Shown here piece by piece: positions 17,884 to 28,364 of a stretch of DNA of 64,000 bases. The notes under the pieces are model-generated. The model saw nothing but the letters and a program-made list of their open reading frames with translations. It did no database searches and had not been told where the DNA came from. The position numbers and the translations under genes are program-made. The stretch covers positions 1-64,000 of the forward strand of contig NZ_MBDL01000001.1 in the NCBI RefSeq assembly GCF_001707755.1, read 5' to 3'. The first letter of the stretch is position 1. Each line of letters opens with the position of its first letter. This stretch comes from Acinetobacter celticus (lineage in GTDB: Bacteria > Pseudomonadota > Gammaproteobacteria > Pseudomonadales > Moraxellaceae).

Positions 17884-19416
17884 TTAACCAATCTGTTCAT
17901 CGATAAACCGTTCTGACAAGATATGCAAATCAATATCCCAATGCTTGAACTGCACTTGTTCATCATGCAAGTCCGCAACAAGCAAAGGCCATTGTTTGGC
18001 ATCGCCAGAAACACTCAGTTGCCATTGTTGCGCATTGTCGACACTTAATTCAATGGCAGGAAGCATCTCATCACTACGACTATGATTCAGTAAAACTGCT
18101 AAACGAAGCAATAGACATAAGTAAATAAGTTTGCTACCGCCAACTTTCATCACATCCACACGAGCGTCGCCACGTAGCTTACGACGATGATGTGCCATCA
18201 AGTGAGAAAGGTGATTTTGATCAATTTGTGAAAAACCGGGAATATCGGAATGTTGCAATAAATACGCACCATGACGGTGATAACCACTGTGACTAATGGC
18301 TAAACCAATTTCATGCAAATAAGCCGCACGACGTAATAAATCACTGTCATCACTGCTTAATTCTAACTTTTGCGCGACATTATCAAACAGATGTTGCGCT
18401 GTTGTGACCACGCGTTCGGCTTGTTTTGAATCAGCATTGTAACGACCCATTAAGGCATGTACAGAACGGTCACGCACATCTTCATGCTGAAAACGCCCAA
18501 GTAAGTCATACATCACGCCTTCACGCAACGCGCCATCGGAATACACCAACTTGTCGACACCCAACACATCAAATACAGTAGATAAAATGGCAATCCCTGC
18601 TGGCAAAACTGCTCGGCGGTCTTCTTTTAAACCATCAAATTCCATTTCGGAGACATGCTTATACTTCAGTAATTTTTCTTTTAATTTTTCTAAGCCATCA
18701 CGGGTTAATTCTTCCCGTTCATTGCTCCAGCCCATATTTACGGTAATTTGGCGACAGGCTTTAATTGTGCCACTCGAACCCACCACTGTATCCCAGCCCG
18801 CAGCTTTATATGTATTGGCAATACCCGATAATTCTTTACGAGCAGCATTAACGGCTTTATCAAAACTTTTTTGATTAATTTCACCATCGGTAAAATAGGC
18901 TTTGCTAAATGCTACGCAGCCCATTTGCACAGATTCAGTATGGATAGGCTCAAATTCTTCACCAATGATCAATTCAGTCGAGCCACCACCAATATCAATC
19001 ACTAAACGGCGACCACTATTGGCCATGGTATGAGACACACCCAAATAAATGAGACGTGCTTCTTCACGTCCTGCAATAATTTCAATCGGTTTCGGTAAAA
19101 TTTCAGCTGCTTTTTGAATAAATTCGTGACCATTTTTTGCCTGACGCAAGGCATTGGTCGCCACAATACGCAAACGATTCGGCTGTACTGAGCCTAAACG
19201 GCCGACAAAGCGTGACAGACAAGCCAAGCCACGTTGTTGGGCTGCTTCAGTTAAATTTTTATTTTCATCTAATCCAGCTGCCAACTGAACTTTTTCTGAC
19301 ATTGAAGCAACTTTTTTCACTTCACCATGATCGACGCGCGCAATGGCTAGGTGAAAGCTGTTTGACCCCATATCAATGGCAGCAAGTAATTCTTCATCAA
19401 TCAAAAAATCAGACAT
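17884..19416 (-). CDS. ppx: Exopolyphosphatase (Ppx/GppA family)
   Basis: This 510-residue protein has the Ppx/GppA actin-like ATPase fold: phosphate-1 motif AAIDMGSNSFHLAIARV near residues 12-28, VIDIGGGSTELIIG near 138-151, and the SSGTIKA loop. A C-terminal HD-like helical domain (YLHEIGLAISHSGYHRHGAYLL) is typical of long Ppx. It hydrolyses polyphosphate processively and may also act on pppGpp. It heads the leftward run and is divergent from trxA. A distinction from GppA by sequence alone is not absolute, but the length and C-terminal domain favour Ppx. Confidence 0.92.
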   Translation of the reverse strand: MSDFLIDEELLAAIDMGSNSFHLAIARVDHGEVKKVASMSEKVQLAAGLDENKNLTEAAQQRGLACLSRFVGRLGSVQPNRLRIVATNALRQAKNGHEFIQKAAEILPKPIEIIAGREEARLIYLGVSHTMANSGRRLVIDIGGGSTELIIGEEFEPIHTESVQMGCVAFSKAYFTDGEINQKSFDKAVNAARKELSGIANTYKAAGWDTVVGSSGTIKACRQITVNMGWSNEREELTRDGLEKLKEKLLKYKHVSEMEFDGLKEDRRAVLPAGIAILSTVFDVLGVDKLVYSDGALREGVMYDLLGRFQHEDVRDRSVHALMGRYNADSKQAERVVTTAQHLFDNVAQKLELSSDDSDLLRRAAYLHEIGLAISHSGYHRHGAYLLQHSDIPGFSQIDQNHLSHLMAHHRRKLRGDARVDVMKVGGSKLIYLCLLLRLAVLLNHSRSDEMLPAIELSVDNAQQWQLSVSGDAKQWPLLVADLHDEQVQFKHWDIDLHILSERFIDEQIG

Positions 19417-19593
19417 GATTCAAAACAAACCTATACAGAATTGTGCTTAGAGTAATTCACAAGCTAGCAATTTAAAAGCCATTTATGCGCCCATATAACG
19501 AACGCCGTATTTTTTATCAGATATGACAATTGTGTTACACGATTAGCACTATCGTGAGCATCAATTAGACAAACTCCTTATAAAGTTTGAAAA

Positions 19594-19621
19594 TTTACAC
19601 AACCCCCTACATTGTTATAGA
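19594..19621 (+). promoter_or_regulatory. Candidate sigma-70 promoter of trxA
   Basis: TTTACA (19594-19599) and TATAGA (19616-19621) are separated by 16 bp and lie about 60 nt before the trxA start. A good TTGGAGCAAC ribosome-binding region follows. Box matches are partial. Confidence 0.45.
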
Positions 19622-19679
19622 TGGCTATGTAATAATTATCTTATTAGAGCTATCTTAAAATTATTTTGGAGCAACATCC

Positions 19680-20006
19680 ATGTCAGGCAATATTGTAAAC
19701 ACAACTGATGAAAACTTTGATGCAGACGTTCTTAAATCTGACGTACCAGTACTTGTCGATTTCTGGGCAGGCTGGTGTGCACCTTGTAAGGCTATTGCCC
19801 CTGTTTTAGAAGTTTTATCTACAGAATTTGAAGGCAAAGTTAAAATCGTAAAAGTTGATGTAACTGCATGCGAAGCGACTGCTGTAAACTACAATATTCG
19901 TAACATTCCTGCATTATTAATGTTTAAGAATGGTGAAGTGGTTGCACAACAAGTTGGCGCAGCACCAAAATCAAAATTAACGGCTTTCATTGAAGAAAAC
20001 ATCTAA
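19680..20006 (+). CDS. trxA: Thioredoxin
   Basis: A 108-residue classical thioredoxin, a cytoplasmic dithiol reductant for ribonucleotide reductase, PAPS reductase, methionine sulfoxide reductase and others. The redox site is WCAPCK (Cys33, Cys36), so the usual Gly between Trp-Cys and Pro-Cys is Ala here. The rest is canonical: VLVDFWAGW, the cis-Pro region RNIPALLMFKNGE, and a C-terminal helix. A GGAG ribosome-binding site sits 7 nt upstream. It is monocistronic, with a terminator immediately after, then rho. Confidence 0.97.
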   Translation: MSGNIVNTTDENFDADVLKSDVPVLVDFWAGWCAPCKAIAPVLEVLSTEFEGKVKIVKVDVTACEATAVNYNIRNIPALLMFKNGEVVAQQVGAAPKSKLTAFIEENI

Positions 20007-20030
20007 TTTTTTGATGTCTATTTAAAAAAT

Positions 20031-20065
20031 AAAAAATACGCCCTTTTAAAGTGCGTATTTTTTTT
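20031..20065 (+). terminator. Rho-independent terminator of trxA
   Basis: The stem AAAAAATACGC / GCGTATTTTTT, with an inner CTTT/AAAG extension, leads into a long T-tract 25 nt after trxA. Confidence 0.9.
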
Positions 20066-20342
20066 GTCTATAAATTGACAAAGTTTGGTTTCTCTCTTAT
20101 ATTGCTAAATCAAGAAACAAAGGATCTTAAATCCTGCCATTTTCTTAACAAGACACAACACATAATATCGCCGTTCGGCAATAGAAATTGTTTTTACACA
20201 TCTTTCTCTAAACAATAAATCAGTACTCTGATTTTATTATTGTGCAAATACAATTGCGTAATCTAATTGCATACATGTGCGACTAAATGTTGCTTCCTTT
20301 TCATCCTGTACCCTAGAATTTTTGATTCTTATCTGACCTCCT
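20066..20342 (+). other. Rho leader region
   Basis: About 277 nt separate the trxA terminator from rho with no supportable gene. A long untranslated rho leader is the site of Rho autoregulation in enterobacteria. The same is plausible here, but I can show only the length and the absence of coding sequence. Confidence 0.4.
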
Positions 20343-21611
20343 ATGAATTTAACTGAACTCAAGAAAAAACCGATTGGCGAACTCATCAAAATTGCGGAGT
20401 TTATGGGCCTAGAAGGAATGGCACGTAACCGTAAGCAAGACATTATTTTTGCCATATTAAAGCGTCATGCAATGAATGGTGAAGAGATTTTTGGTGATGG
20501 CGTTCTCGAAATTCTGTCGGATGGCTTTGGCTTCTTACGCTCAGCTGCAGGTTCTTATCTTGCAGGCCCAGACGACATTTATATTAGCCCTTCACAAATT
20601 CGTCGTTTTAATCTGCGCACTGGCGACACCATTACAGGAACAATTCGTCCACCTAAAGAAGGTGAACGTTATTTTGCATTATTAAAAGTTAATCAAATTA
20701 ACTACGACACACCTGAAAACTCACGTAATAAAATTTTATTTGAAAACCTCACCCCGCTTTTCCCAACTGAGCAATTGGTTATGGAATTGGGTAACGGTAC
20801 AACTGAAGATTTAACGTCACGTGTCGTTGACTTAGTTGCACCTATTGGTAAAGGTCAACGTTCAATTATTGTTGCGCCACCAAAAGCTGGTAAAACCATG
20901 CTTTTACAGAACATTGCGCAATCTATTGTACGTAACAATCCAGAATGTTTCTTGATTGTTCTTCTGATTGATGAACGTCCTGAAGAAGTAACCGAAATGG
21001 AACGTACTGTTCGTGGTGAAGTCATTGCATCAACATTTGATGAAGCACCTGCGCGTCACGTACAAGTAGCTGAAATGGTTATTGAAAAAGCCAAACGCTT
21101 AGTTGAACATAAGAAAGATGTCGTCATTCTTCTTGACTCAATCACGCGTTTAGCTCGTGCTTACAACACAGTGATTCCAAGTTCAGGTAAAGTCTTGACC
21201 GGTGGTCTAGATGCACATGCGCTTGAACGTCCAAAACGCTTCTTTGGTGCTGCTCGTAATATTGAAGAAGGTGGGTCACTCACTATTATTTCTACTGCGT
21301 TGATTGAAACAGGCAGTAAAATGGATGAAGTGATTTACGAAGAATTCAAAGGTACGGGTAACCAAGAGATTACTCTTGATCGTCGCATTGCAGAAAAACG
21401 TGTATTCCCTGCAATGAACATCAAAAAATCGGGTACTCGTCGTGAGGAACGCTTAATGTCAGAAGACAATTTGCGTAAAGTCTGGATTCTACGTAAGCTT
21501 CTTCATACTCAAGACGAATTGGCTGCAATGGAATTCTTACTTGACCGTATGAAAGAAACCAAAACCAATGATGATTTTTTTGATCAAATGAAGCGTAAAG
21601 CATCTAACTAA
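20343..21611 (+). CDS. rho: Transcription termination factor Rho
   Basis: The 422-residue Rho is the hexameric RNA-dependent ATPase that terminates untranslated transcripts. An N-terminal helical domain (1-47) precedes the cold-shock-like RNA-binding domain (about 48-125, with [15 protein letters not shown]). The RecA-type motor follows with Walker A APPKAGKT (178-185), Walker [17 protein letters not shown], and the Q/R-loop regions [24 protein letters not shown] and [12 protein letters not shown]. No large N-terminal insertion is present. A terminator follows the gene directly. Confidence 0.98.
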   Translation: MNLTELKKKPIGELIKIAEFMGLEGMARNRKQDIIFAILKRHAMNGEEIFGDGVLEILSDGFGFLRSAAGSYLAGPDDIYISPSQIRRFNLRTGDTITGTIRPPKEGERYFALLKVNQINYDTPENSRNKILFENLTPLFPTEQLVMELGNGTTEDLTSRVVDLVAPIGKGQRSIIVAPPKAGKTMLLQNIAQSIVRNNPECFLIVLLIDERPEEVTEMERTVRGEVIASTFDEAPARHVQVAEMVIEKAKRLVEHKKDVVILLDSITRLARAYNTVIPSSGKVLTGGLDAHALERPKRFFGAARNIEEGGSLTIISTALIETGSKMDEVIYEEFKGTGNQEITLDRRIAEKRVFPAMNIKKSGTRREERLMSEDNLRKVWILRKLLHTQDELAAMEFLLDRMKETKTNDDFFDQMKRKASN

Positions 21612-21626
21612 TTTCAGCAAAATATA

Positions 21627-21661
21627 AAAAGGGCTTTCTTTAACGTTAGCCCTTTTTTTTG
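21627..21661 (+). terminator. Rho-independent terminator of rho
   Basis: AAAAAGGGCT / AGCCCTTTTTTTT with a loop of about 14 nt begins 15 nt after the rho stop. Confidence 0.88.
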
Positions 21662-22022
21662 GTTGACATAACTTACACAACCAAACAATTAGCAGTATTT
21701 TGTGTAAACTTATTTTCAAGTAAATGATTATAAAAATATTTTAGCTAAAAACCCTATTGTTTTTAGGTGCTTATTTAGCATTTATCCAATATATTTCTTT
21801 TTATTGATTGTTATTTTCTGTTAAAAAAACTCAATTTTTAACCAATTTTTTGCTATTTTCGAGCATATGGCAGTAGTAATTCAAAATGCACAGTGATAGC
21901 ATATTCGCATCCCAGTTAGACTGCGTTGCATTGTTAGGACCTAAGCAAAAAATTAGGCATGATAAAAGCAATAACAGTGCTAACTAAGGTTTTTTATAAT
22001 CTCATATTTAGAGAGTGATGCC
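21662..22022 (+). other. Intergenic region upstream of the heptad-repeat lipoprotein
   Basis: About 360 bp of AT-rich DNA lack a coding frame. It should contain the promoter and a fairly long leader of the lipoprotein gene. GAGAGTGATGCC just before the ATG provides a modest ribosome-binding site. Confidence 0.4.
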
Positions 22023-22274
22023 ATGTTATTCAAAAAAATCGCTATTGCTGCTGCAGTTGCTACTACTTTAGCTTTCGTTGGCTGTGCTAAAAAAACTGAA
22101 GAAGCTCCTGCTGCTGCTGCGTCTGAAGCTACTGTTGCTGCTTCTGAAGCTGAAGTTGCTGCATCTGCTGCTGCTGTAGAAGTTGCTGCTTCTGAAGCTA
22201 CTGTTGCTGCTTCTGAAGCTACTGCTGCTGCTTCTGAAGCTGTTGCTGCTGCTTCTGAAGTTAAAGCTAAATAA
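22023..22274 (+). CDS. Small Ala/Glu-rich heptad-repeat lipoprotein
   Basis: An 83-residue protein starting with a lipoprotein signal peptide (KKIAIAAAVATTLAFVGC, lipid-anchored at about Cys21). The mature part is almost entirely repeats of the heptad VAASEAT or close variants, written in DNA as a 21-bp unit (GTTGCTGCTTCTGAAGCTACT and relatives). The alanine/serine/glutamate heptads should form a long helix or coiled coil, loosely recalling Lpp of E. coli. It has no Lpp sequence signature and ends EVKAK, so a C-terminal lysine is present as in Lpp. Covalent peptidoglycan attachment is only a speculation. Codon use is dominated by GCT and GAA, suggesting high expression. It is monocistronic between rho and ihfA and has its own terminator. 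Confidence 0.8.
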   Translation: MLFKKIAIAAAVATTLAFVGCAKKTEEAPAAAASEATVAASEAEVAASAAAVEVAASEATVAASEATAAASEAVAAASEVKAK

Positions 22275-22295
22275 TCTTACGATTATTAAGTTAAA

Positions 22296-22324
22296 AAAAG
22301 AGAGCCTATGGCTCTCTTTTTTAT
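22296..22324 (+). terminator. Terminator of the small lipoprotein gene
   Basis: AAAAGAGAGCC-TATG-GGCTCTCTTTT-type stem with a tight loop followed by T-rich sequence, about 20 nt after the stop codon. Confidence 0.88.
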
Positions 22325-22441
22325 TACCTAAAACAAAGTAAATAAAAAGCTACTTCGTTCACTATTATAAAATATCAATTAGAACAAATTTTATATTCCG
22401 AGCACACCATCGCTCTATTGCGCCCCTTTATAAAATTTGAA

Positions 22442-22470
22442 TAAAAAAAGCAGATCAATCGATCTGCTCA
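22442..22470 (-). terminator. Terminator overlapping the ihfA stop codon
   Basis: On the minus strand GCAGATC-GATT-GATCTGC is followed by seven T residues. The 5' arm encodes the last residues of IhfA (Glu-Gln-Ile-Asp-stop), so the hairpin starts inside the coding region. Confidence 0.85.
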
Positions 22471-22751
22471 TTTCCCACACGCTGTCTAAATTTCTGACCA
22501 GCGCGGAATGTGACTACACGGCGTGCAGAAATCGGAATTTCTTCACCCGTTTTTGGATTTCGGCCTGGGCGCTGACGCTTATCGCGTAGCTCAAAGTTAC
22601 CGAAACCAGAGAGTTTAACTTGTTCTCCAGAGATGAGCGCTTGGCTAATCTCTTCGAAGAACAACTCGACCATTTGTTTTGCTTCACGACGGTTTAAACT
22701 CGTGAGCTCACTTAAATGATCAGCCATTTCTGCTTTAGTTAATGCGGTCAT
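22455..22751 (-). CDS. ihfA: Integration host factor subunit alpha
   Basis: The 98-residue DNA-bending subunit of IHF pairs with IhfB and acts in recombination, replication and promoter architecture. The DNABII signature is complete: [11 protein letters not shown] at the N-terminus, [27 protein letters not shown] with the intercalating Pro at the beta-arm tip, then [14 protein letters not shown]. It overlaps pheT by 4 nt, giving the standard pheS-pheT-ihfA order of Gammaproteobacteria. Confidence 0.97.
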   Translation of the reverse strand: MTALTKAEMADHLSELTSLNRREAKQMVELFFEEISQALISGEQVKLSGFGNFELRDKRQRPGRNPKTGEEIPISARRVVTFRAGQKFRQRVGNEQID

Positions 22752-25129
22752 GAAGCCCTCAATGTCGCTTGGTAAGTATTTGCTAATACTTGCAGTATGT
22801 TATCCATACCTGATTTAATTTCAGCATCTTCAAGTGTACGCGTTGAATGTTGCCAAAGAAGCGCAAATGCCAATGAGCGTTTACCCTCTTCTACACCTTG
22901 CCCAGTGTATACATCGAATAACCAAACAGAGTCTAAAAGCTCTCCGCCTGTTTTTGCGATAAGTTGCTGAATTTCGCTAACATTAATCTTATCACTAATT
23001 AAAAGCGCAATATCACGTCTTACCGACGGAAAACGTGATAATTCTGTAAAATTAGATACATAAGTTTGCAAAACAGCCTGTTGATCAAGTTCAGCTACCC
23101 AAGTTGTGCTTAAATCCAATTCATCTTCTAATGATGGATGTAAACGACCCAGATAACCGATGGATTCACCATCGACTAAAATTTCAGCAGATTGTCCTGG
23201 ATGAAGCCAAGCACGCTCAGAACGAACAAACTCAACCGATAAACGACCCGCAGCTAAAATCTCTTCAACATCACCTTTAAAATCAAAGAAATCCATTGGT
23301 GTTGCTTTACCATGCCAAGATTCTGTAAAACGTGAACCTGTCGCAATGAGAGCAAAAGTTGGAATTTGTTTTAAATCGTGAATACTCGTCGCGCCTTGAT
23401 AGTCAAAACGCAAACCTAGCTCAAAGAAACGCACACGGCTTTGCTGGCGGTTCACATTATATTGAACACATGGAATCAGGCTAGACAATAAGGTTGAGCG
23501 CATCACCGCTAAATCGCTTGAAATTGGGTTTGCCAATGCCAAAGATTGTACGTGCGGATTCAGTTGTTTCTCAAGTTTTGCATCTGCAAAGCTAAAGCTG
23601 ATGGCTTCTTGGTACCCCAAAGCCACCACAGTTTGACGTAATTGTGCAAGTTCAAACTGATCTTGATACTTTGCCAATTTCACATCAATAACTGGCAGAC
23701 TAATTTGAATATTATCATAGCCGTGAATACGAGCTACTTCTTCAATCAGGTCTTGGTAAATTGTCATATCATAACGATGCGATGGTGGCACAACCGTCCA
23801 CTCACCCTCGGCTTTGAGCGTTACGATACACCCTAAGCGCTGTAGAGCATCGGTAATGAATGCACTTCCAACCTGATAACCAAGAAGCTGATCGACCTGT
23901 GCTTGAGTCAATTCAATGGCTTCACGCTTAGGTAGTAATGTAGTTTTTTCAGCAACCGTAATCGGACCGAACTCACCGCCCGCCAATTCAGCAATTAACT
24001 GCGAGGCACGATTCATTGCAACCATTGGTAATTCAAAATCTACACCACGTTCATAACGTTGTGATGCATCAGTATGCAGACCAAAGCGACGTGCACGACC
24101 TGCAATAGACAATTGGTCAAAGAATGCAGATTCTAAGAAAATTTCTGTGGTTTCATCTGACACAGCAGAAGATAAACCACCCATAATCCCAGCAATCGCC
24201 AAGGCTTTATGATCATCTGCAATGACCATTACATTTTCAGCTAGTTCAATTTCTTGTTCATTTAGCAGGGTTAATTTTTCAGCGGCTGTTGCTTGGCGCA
24301 CATGTACAGAACCTTCGACTTTACCACCATCAAAAGCATGTAAAGGCTGACCCAGTTCCATCAAGACGTAGTTGGTAATATCCACCAAAATACTGTGCTG
24401 ACGAATACCTGAACGTGCTAAAGCGCGCTCCATCCATACTGGTGTAGGGGCTTTGGTGTTTACATTTTTAATCACACGACCTAAGTAGCGTGGGCAACCA
24501 TCAGTCTCTACAACAATGTTTTTTTGATCGGTAATGGTTGAAGCAACGGCTTTAATTTCAGGTGCAGTTACAGACAACTGATTGATCACACCAATTTCAC
24601 GTGCCACACCACGAATACTGAAACAGTCACCACGGTTTGGGGTAATACTGATATCAATCACGTGATCATCGAGGTCTAAATATTCACGAATATCCATACC
24701 CACTGGTGCATCAATCGGTAGCTCTAACAGACCATCAATTTTATCTTCAAGGTCAATTTCAGAAGCACCACACAGCATTCCTTGTGACTCTATGCCACGT
24801 AGTTTGCCTTTTTTAATTTTAAAATCACCCGGTAACACCGCACCAATGGTCGCAACTGGTGCTTTCATTCCTTCACGTACGTTTGGCGCACCACATACAA
24901 TCTGTAAAGGCTCACCTGTGCCAATGTTCACCGTGGTTACACGTAAACGGTCTGCATCTGGGTGCTGTACCACAGTCAGAACTTCACCAACCACCACACC
25001 TGTAAATGGTTTTGCAGCTGGTGATAACTCATCAACTTCTAGACCCAACATCGTCAATTGGTTTGAAAGTGTGTCACTATCAATGGCTGGATTTACCCAT
25101 GTACGTAGCCAATTTTCGCTAATTTTCAT
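22748..25129 (-). CDS. pheT: Phenylalanyl-tRNA synthetase subunit beta
   Basis: The 793-residue beta subunit of the (alpha-beta)2 enzyme. Domains in order are the N-terminal tRNA-binding OB fold (about 40-150), the B3/B4 editing domain near the middle, B5, the catalytic-like core, and the C-terminal anticodon-binding FDX-ACB domain ([17 protein letters not shown], about 698 onward). It is coupled to ihfA by a 4-nt overlap. It is separated from pheS by 131 bp that contain a repeat element, an unusually large gap for this operon. Confidence 0.97.
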   Translation of the reverse strand: MKISENWLRTWVNPAIDSDTLSNQLTMLGLEVDELSPAAKPFTGVVVGEVLTVVQHPDADRLRVTTVNIGTGEPLQIVCGAPNVREGMKAPVATIGAVLPGDFKIKKGKLRGIESQGMLCGASEIDLEDKIDGLLELPIDAPVGMDIREYLDLDDHVIDISITPNRGDCFSIRGVAREIGVINQLSVTAPEIKAVASTITDQKNIVVETDGCPRYLGRVIKNVNTKAPTPVWMERALARSGIRQHSILVDITNYVLMELGQPLHAFDGGKVEGSVHVRQATAAEKLTLLNEQEIELAENVMVIADDHKALAIAGIMGGLSSAVSDETTEIFLESAFFDQLSIAGRARRFGLHTDASQRYERGVDFELPMVAMNRASQLIAELAGGEFGPITVAEKTTLLPKREAIELTQAQVDQLLGYQVGSAFITDALQRLGCIVTLKAEGEWTVVPPSHRYDMTIYQDLIEEVARIHGYDNIQISLPVIDVKLAKYQDQFELAQLRQTVVALGYQEAISFSFADAKLEKQLNPHVQSLALANPISSDLAVMRSTLLSSLIPCVQYNVNRQQSRVRFFELGLRFDYQGATSIHDLKQIPTFALIATGSRFTESWHGKATPMDFFDFKGDVEEILAAGRLSVEFVRSERAWLHPGQSAEILVDGESIGYLGRLHPSLEDELDLSTTWVAELDQQAVLQTYVSNFTELSRFPSVRRDIALLISDKINVSEIQQLIAKTGGELLDSVWLFDVYTGQGVEEGKRSLAFALLWQHSTRTLEDAEIKSGMDNILQVLANTYQATLRAS

Positions 25130-25149
25130 TTCGTTAAAAACCTATAAAT

Positions 25150-25256
25150 CAATTTTTTGAACCCCCTCTAACTCGCTCTTTTACAAAAGAAGAGAACCCT
25201 GAGTCCAACTTAGACATCCCTCTTCGTCAAGGAAAAGGTCAGGGAGAGGTATAAAT
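25150..25256. repeat. Dispersed palindromic intergenic repeat, copy 2 (inside the pheS-pheT gap)
   Basis: The gap contains CCCCCTCTAACTC..., AAGAAGAGAACCC, and CCCTCTTCGTCAAGGA...CAGGGAGAGGT. The right half (25217-25256) aligns with copy 1 near 14174-14213. The arrangement of CTCT- and GAGAG-rich arms allows the transcript to fold into a long imperfect hairpin. Inserted between two co-translated subunit genes, it may influence their relative expression. Confidence 0.6.
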
Positions 25257-25260
25257 TTGT

Positions 25261-26262
<1,002 letters not shown>

Positions 26263-26399
26263 TTAGAAAATATATAAAAACCCTGTATTCTAACAGTTTT
26301 TAGCCACCATGATGAAGTGCATTCTCAAGTAAAAATTCGAATAGCATCTAGAATTAAAAAAAGGATAAGATAAGTGCAATATCAATGAGATCAATCATT

Positions 26400-27419
26400 A
26401 TGGCGCTCGATCAAATTTGGAAACAACAACTCACATTAGTCACCTATGGCAATGAATACCTTGCGCAAAATCTAAGTTTTCAGCGCTGGGTTCAACATCG
26501 TATTTTTGATCAACACAGCTTTTTATTTCGTGACCTCAATTCCCAACATTTACTTGCGCAACATTTTCAAATTTGGCTAGAAGGCTTAAAGAAACAGGGG
26601 GTTCAACGCATTAGCCTACATAATTCCAGTCTTTTAAATGACGAAAAAAATCCCAATAGCAATGTGGAACTATTACCCATGGCGCATTTTATTGTCAGCC
26701 ATGATGCACATAAAAAACAGGCATGGATTTTTGGTAAAGAGCTGGCAGAATGGTATAACGCGGACAATGATTATGAAGCCCCCCCATCACAACAATTAAA
26801 TTTAAGACAAGAAATTTTTTGGCGCTTTGAGCTCAATTCAAAATTATGCAAACGGGTGGATGCCGATTTACAACCACCCAATTGGGAAGATATTCAAACC
26901 TATACCGACAATGAATTGTTTCACAGTAAATTTGCCAATGGCTTTACTGAACCGACGCTCGTTGATTTACCCTATTACGGAAAGCCGGTGCAACAGATTG
27001 AGTCGGACACTATTCAGCTCTTAGCATTACTTCCGACAGATAGCCAAGCAGATTATGCGCATCGTACATTACATCGTTTAGATGCATTATCGGATTATAT
27101 CCAAGACAAAATTCAGCACCCTTATGATGTAAATAACGACATACTTAGCCCAGAAGAACAACTCAATATTCGTCATTTTTCACAAAAAATAGATGACTTA
27201 AGCGCAAAATTTATCGTAAAAGTCGCAAATCATTATAAGACTGCACAACCGAAGCCCAAAGAAGTGATATCTCCTTTGGAAAACAACCCAATGAATACGG
27301 TAAAAGAAACCCCCTCGCAATTTATTCCCACAGAGCACAAATCTGGTAAAAGTGGTGTTTTTGCTTTAATTTTTATCACTGTTCTGATTTGTGTATTTGC
27401 TTACTACTTTGGCCTTTAA
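26400..27419 (+). CDS. Hypothetical tail-anchored protein
   Basis: A protein of about 339 residues that I do not recognise. It is soluble and mixed alpha/beta over residues 1-305. A low-complexity Pro/Lys/Glu linker follows, then one C-terminal hydrophobic segment (VFALIFITVLICVFAYYF) ending two residues before the stop, so it looks like a C-tail-anchored inner-membrane protein. There is no signal peptide, no cysteine pattern and no known catalytic motif. It is tryptophan-rich early (IWKQQ, RWVQH, IWLEGL). The start is uncertain: ATG 26400 follows a GAGA at suitable spacing, and ATG 26385 would add five residues. It is divergent from pheS and monocistronic. Confidence 0.7.
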   Translation: MALDQIWKQQLTLVTYGNEYLAQNLSFQRWVQHRIFDQHSFLFRDLNSQHLLAQHFQIWLEGLKKQGVQRISLHNSSLLNDEKNPNSNVELLPMAHFIVSHDAHKKQAWIFGKELAEWYNADNDYEAPPSQQLNLRQEIFWRFELNSKLCKRVDADLQPPNWEDIQTYTDNELFHSKFANGFTEPTLVDLPYYGKPVQQIESDTIQLLALLPTDSQADYAHRTLHRLDALSDYIQDKIQHPYDVNNDILSPEEQLNIRHFSQKIDDLSAKFIVKVANHYKTAQPKPKEVISPLENNPMNTVKETPSQFIPTEHKSGKSGVFALIFITVLICVFAYYFGL

Positions 27420-27482
27420 GCATCTGTTTAAAATGTTCAATATGCGTAATGAAAGCACCTTTCGCAGGTGCTTTTTATACTT

Positions 27483-27695
27483 TTAAGCGATTATTAAATA
27501 GTTAAAAGGTCGAATTTCAATACGTACTTTATGCTCATTGGCATGCTGATTAATATAATGACTGACCGAAATGACTTCACCTTCTAGCTGTGCATCTGGC
27601 CCATACATAATTTTAACCGCCTCACCTTTTCTTGGAATCATTTGCAATTCCACCGTAATACTTCCCTGCCCCATACCGGTAATCTCTGCTAGCAT
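27483..27695 (-). CDS. Small conserved hypothetical protein
   Basis: A 70-residue, all-beta-looking protein without signal peptide or membrane segment. It carries alternating hydrophobic strands such as GSITVELQMIPRKGEAVKIMYG and HKVRIEIRPF. A strong ribosome-binding site (AGGAGCAGGAT) precedes the ATG, supporting a real gene. I cannot assign a family. The fold may be a small SH3- or OB-like barrel, but that is a guess. Confidence 0.65.
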   Translation of the reverse strand: MLAEITGMGQGSITVELQMIPRKGEAVKIMYGPDAQLEGEVISVSHYINQHANEHKVRIEIRPFNYLIIA

Positions 27696-27812
27696 ATCCT
27701 GCTCCTATTCTTTTTGATCTTTTCATTGATTAGGCATCGATCACTTTTGAGATTAAAGCTGATTTATGTAACTGCATTTTAATCGCTTACTACCCACGCC
27801 TTTTTTTCAGAT

Positions 27813-28364
27813 TTACACACATGATTTCTCGACAGCCAATTGAGCTAAAAAGTGGCGCACTTGTTTGGGTGTTTTTAAATGAATCCACTGTATATGTTGA
27901 TATTCAGGCATTCGCATCATTTCTAAGTATTTTTTCCTATTTTCAGCATGCGTTTTGATCATCCACCAAATCATTGAATCTCGCCCAAACATGCGAAAAA
28001 AACTTTCCCGATTATTAGAGTTTTCCCATAAGTCGCGCTGTGACCATGTACGCTGAAAAGCTCGTTTTACAGAACGATAAAGATTGACTGGAAAAGGTAA
28101 ATCTAGCCAAATCACGGTATCAATTTCTACCCATTTCACGGGAATCGTTCGGGTATAGTTACCATCAATTACATAGCCTTGTATTGCCTTTTGTACTTCT
28201 GATTCAATCTTAGCAAAGAACACCTCATCGGGACATTCCTGCCAATCGTCCAACCAAAATAAGTTATCCAGTTCAATATAATGTAAATCTAACTTTTCAG
28301 CCAAAGCTCTAGAAAATGTAGATTTACCCGTTGCAGAGGTTCCTACGACATTAATTTTTTTCAT
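27813..28364 (-). CDS. P-loop kinase-like protein (adenylate kinase/FlaR, 'topology modulation' type)
   Basis: The 183-residue protein begins with a Walker A loop INVVGTSATGKSTFSRALAEKL (GTSATGKS). It contains the ELDNLFWLDDW and VIDGNYTRT segments and a DTVIWLDLPF Walker B-like strand. This pattern marks the small nucleotide-kinase-like family often annotated as adenylate kinase-related or DNA topology modulation protein FlaR. The phosphate acceptor is unknown. It is a stand-alone gene, 117 nt upstream of the small hypothetical gene on the same strand. Confidence 0.78.
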   Translation of the reverse strand: MKKINVVGTSATGKSTFSRALAEKLDLHYIELDNLFWLDDWQECPDEVFFAKIESEVQKAIQGYVIDGNYTRTIPVKWVEIDTVIWLDLPFPVNLYRSVKRAFQRTWSQRDLWENSNNRESFFRMFGRDSMIWWMIKTHAENRKKYLEMMRMPEYQHIQWIHLKTPKQVRHFLAQLAVEKSCV

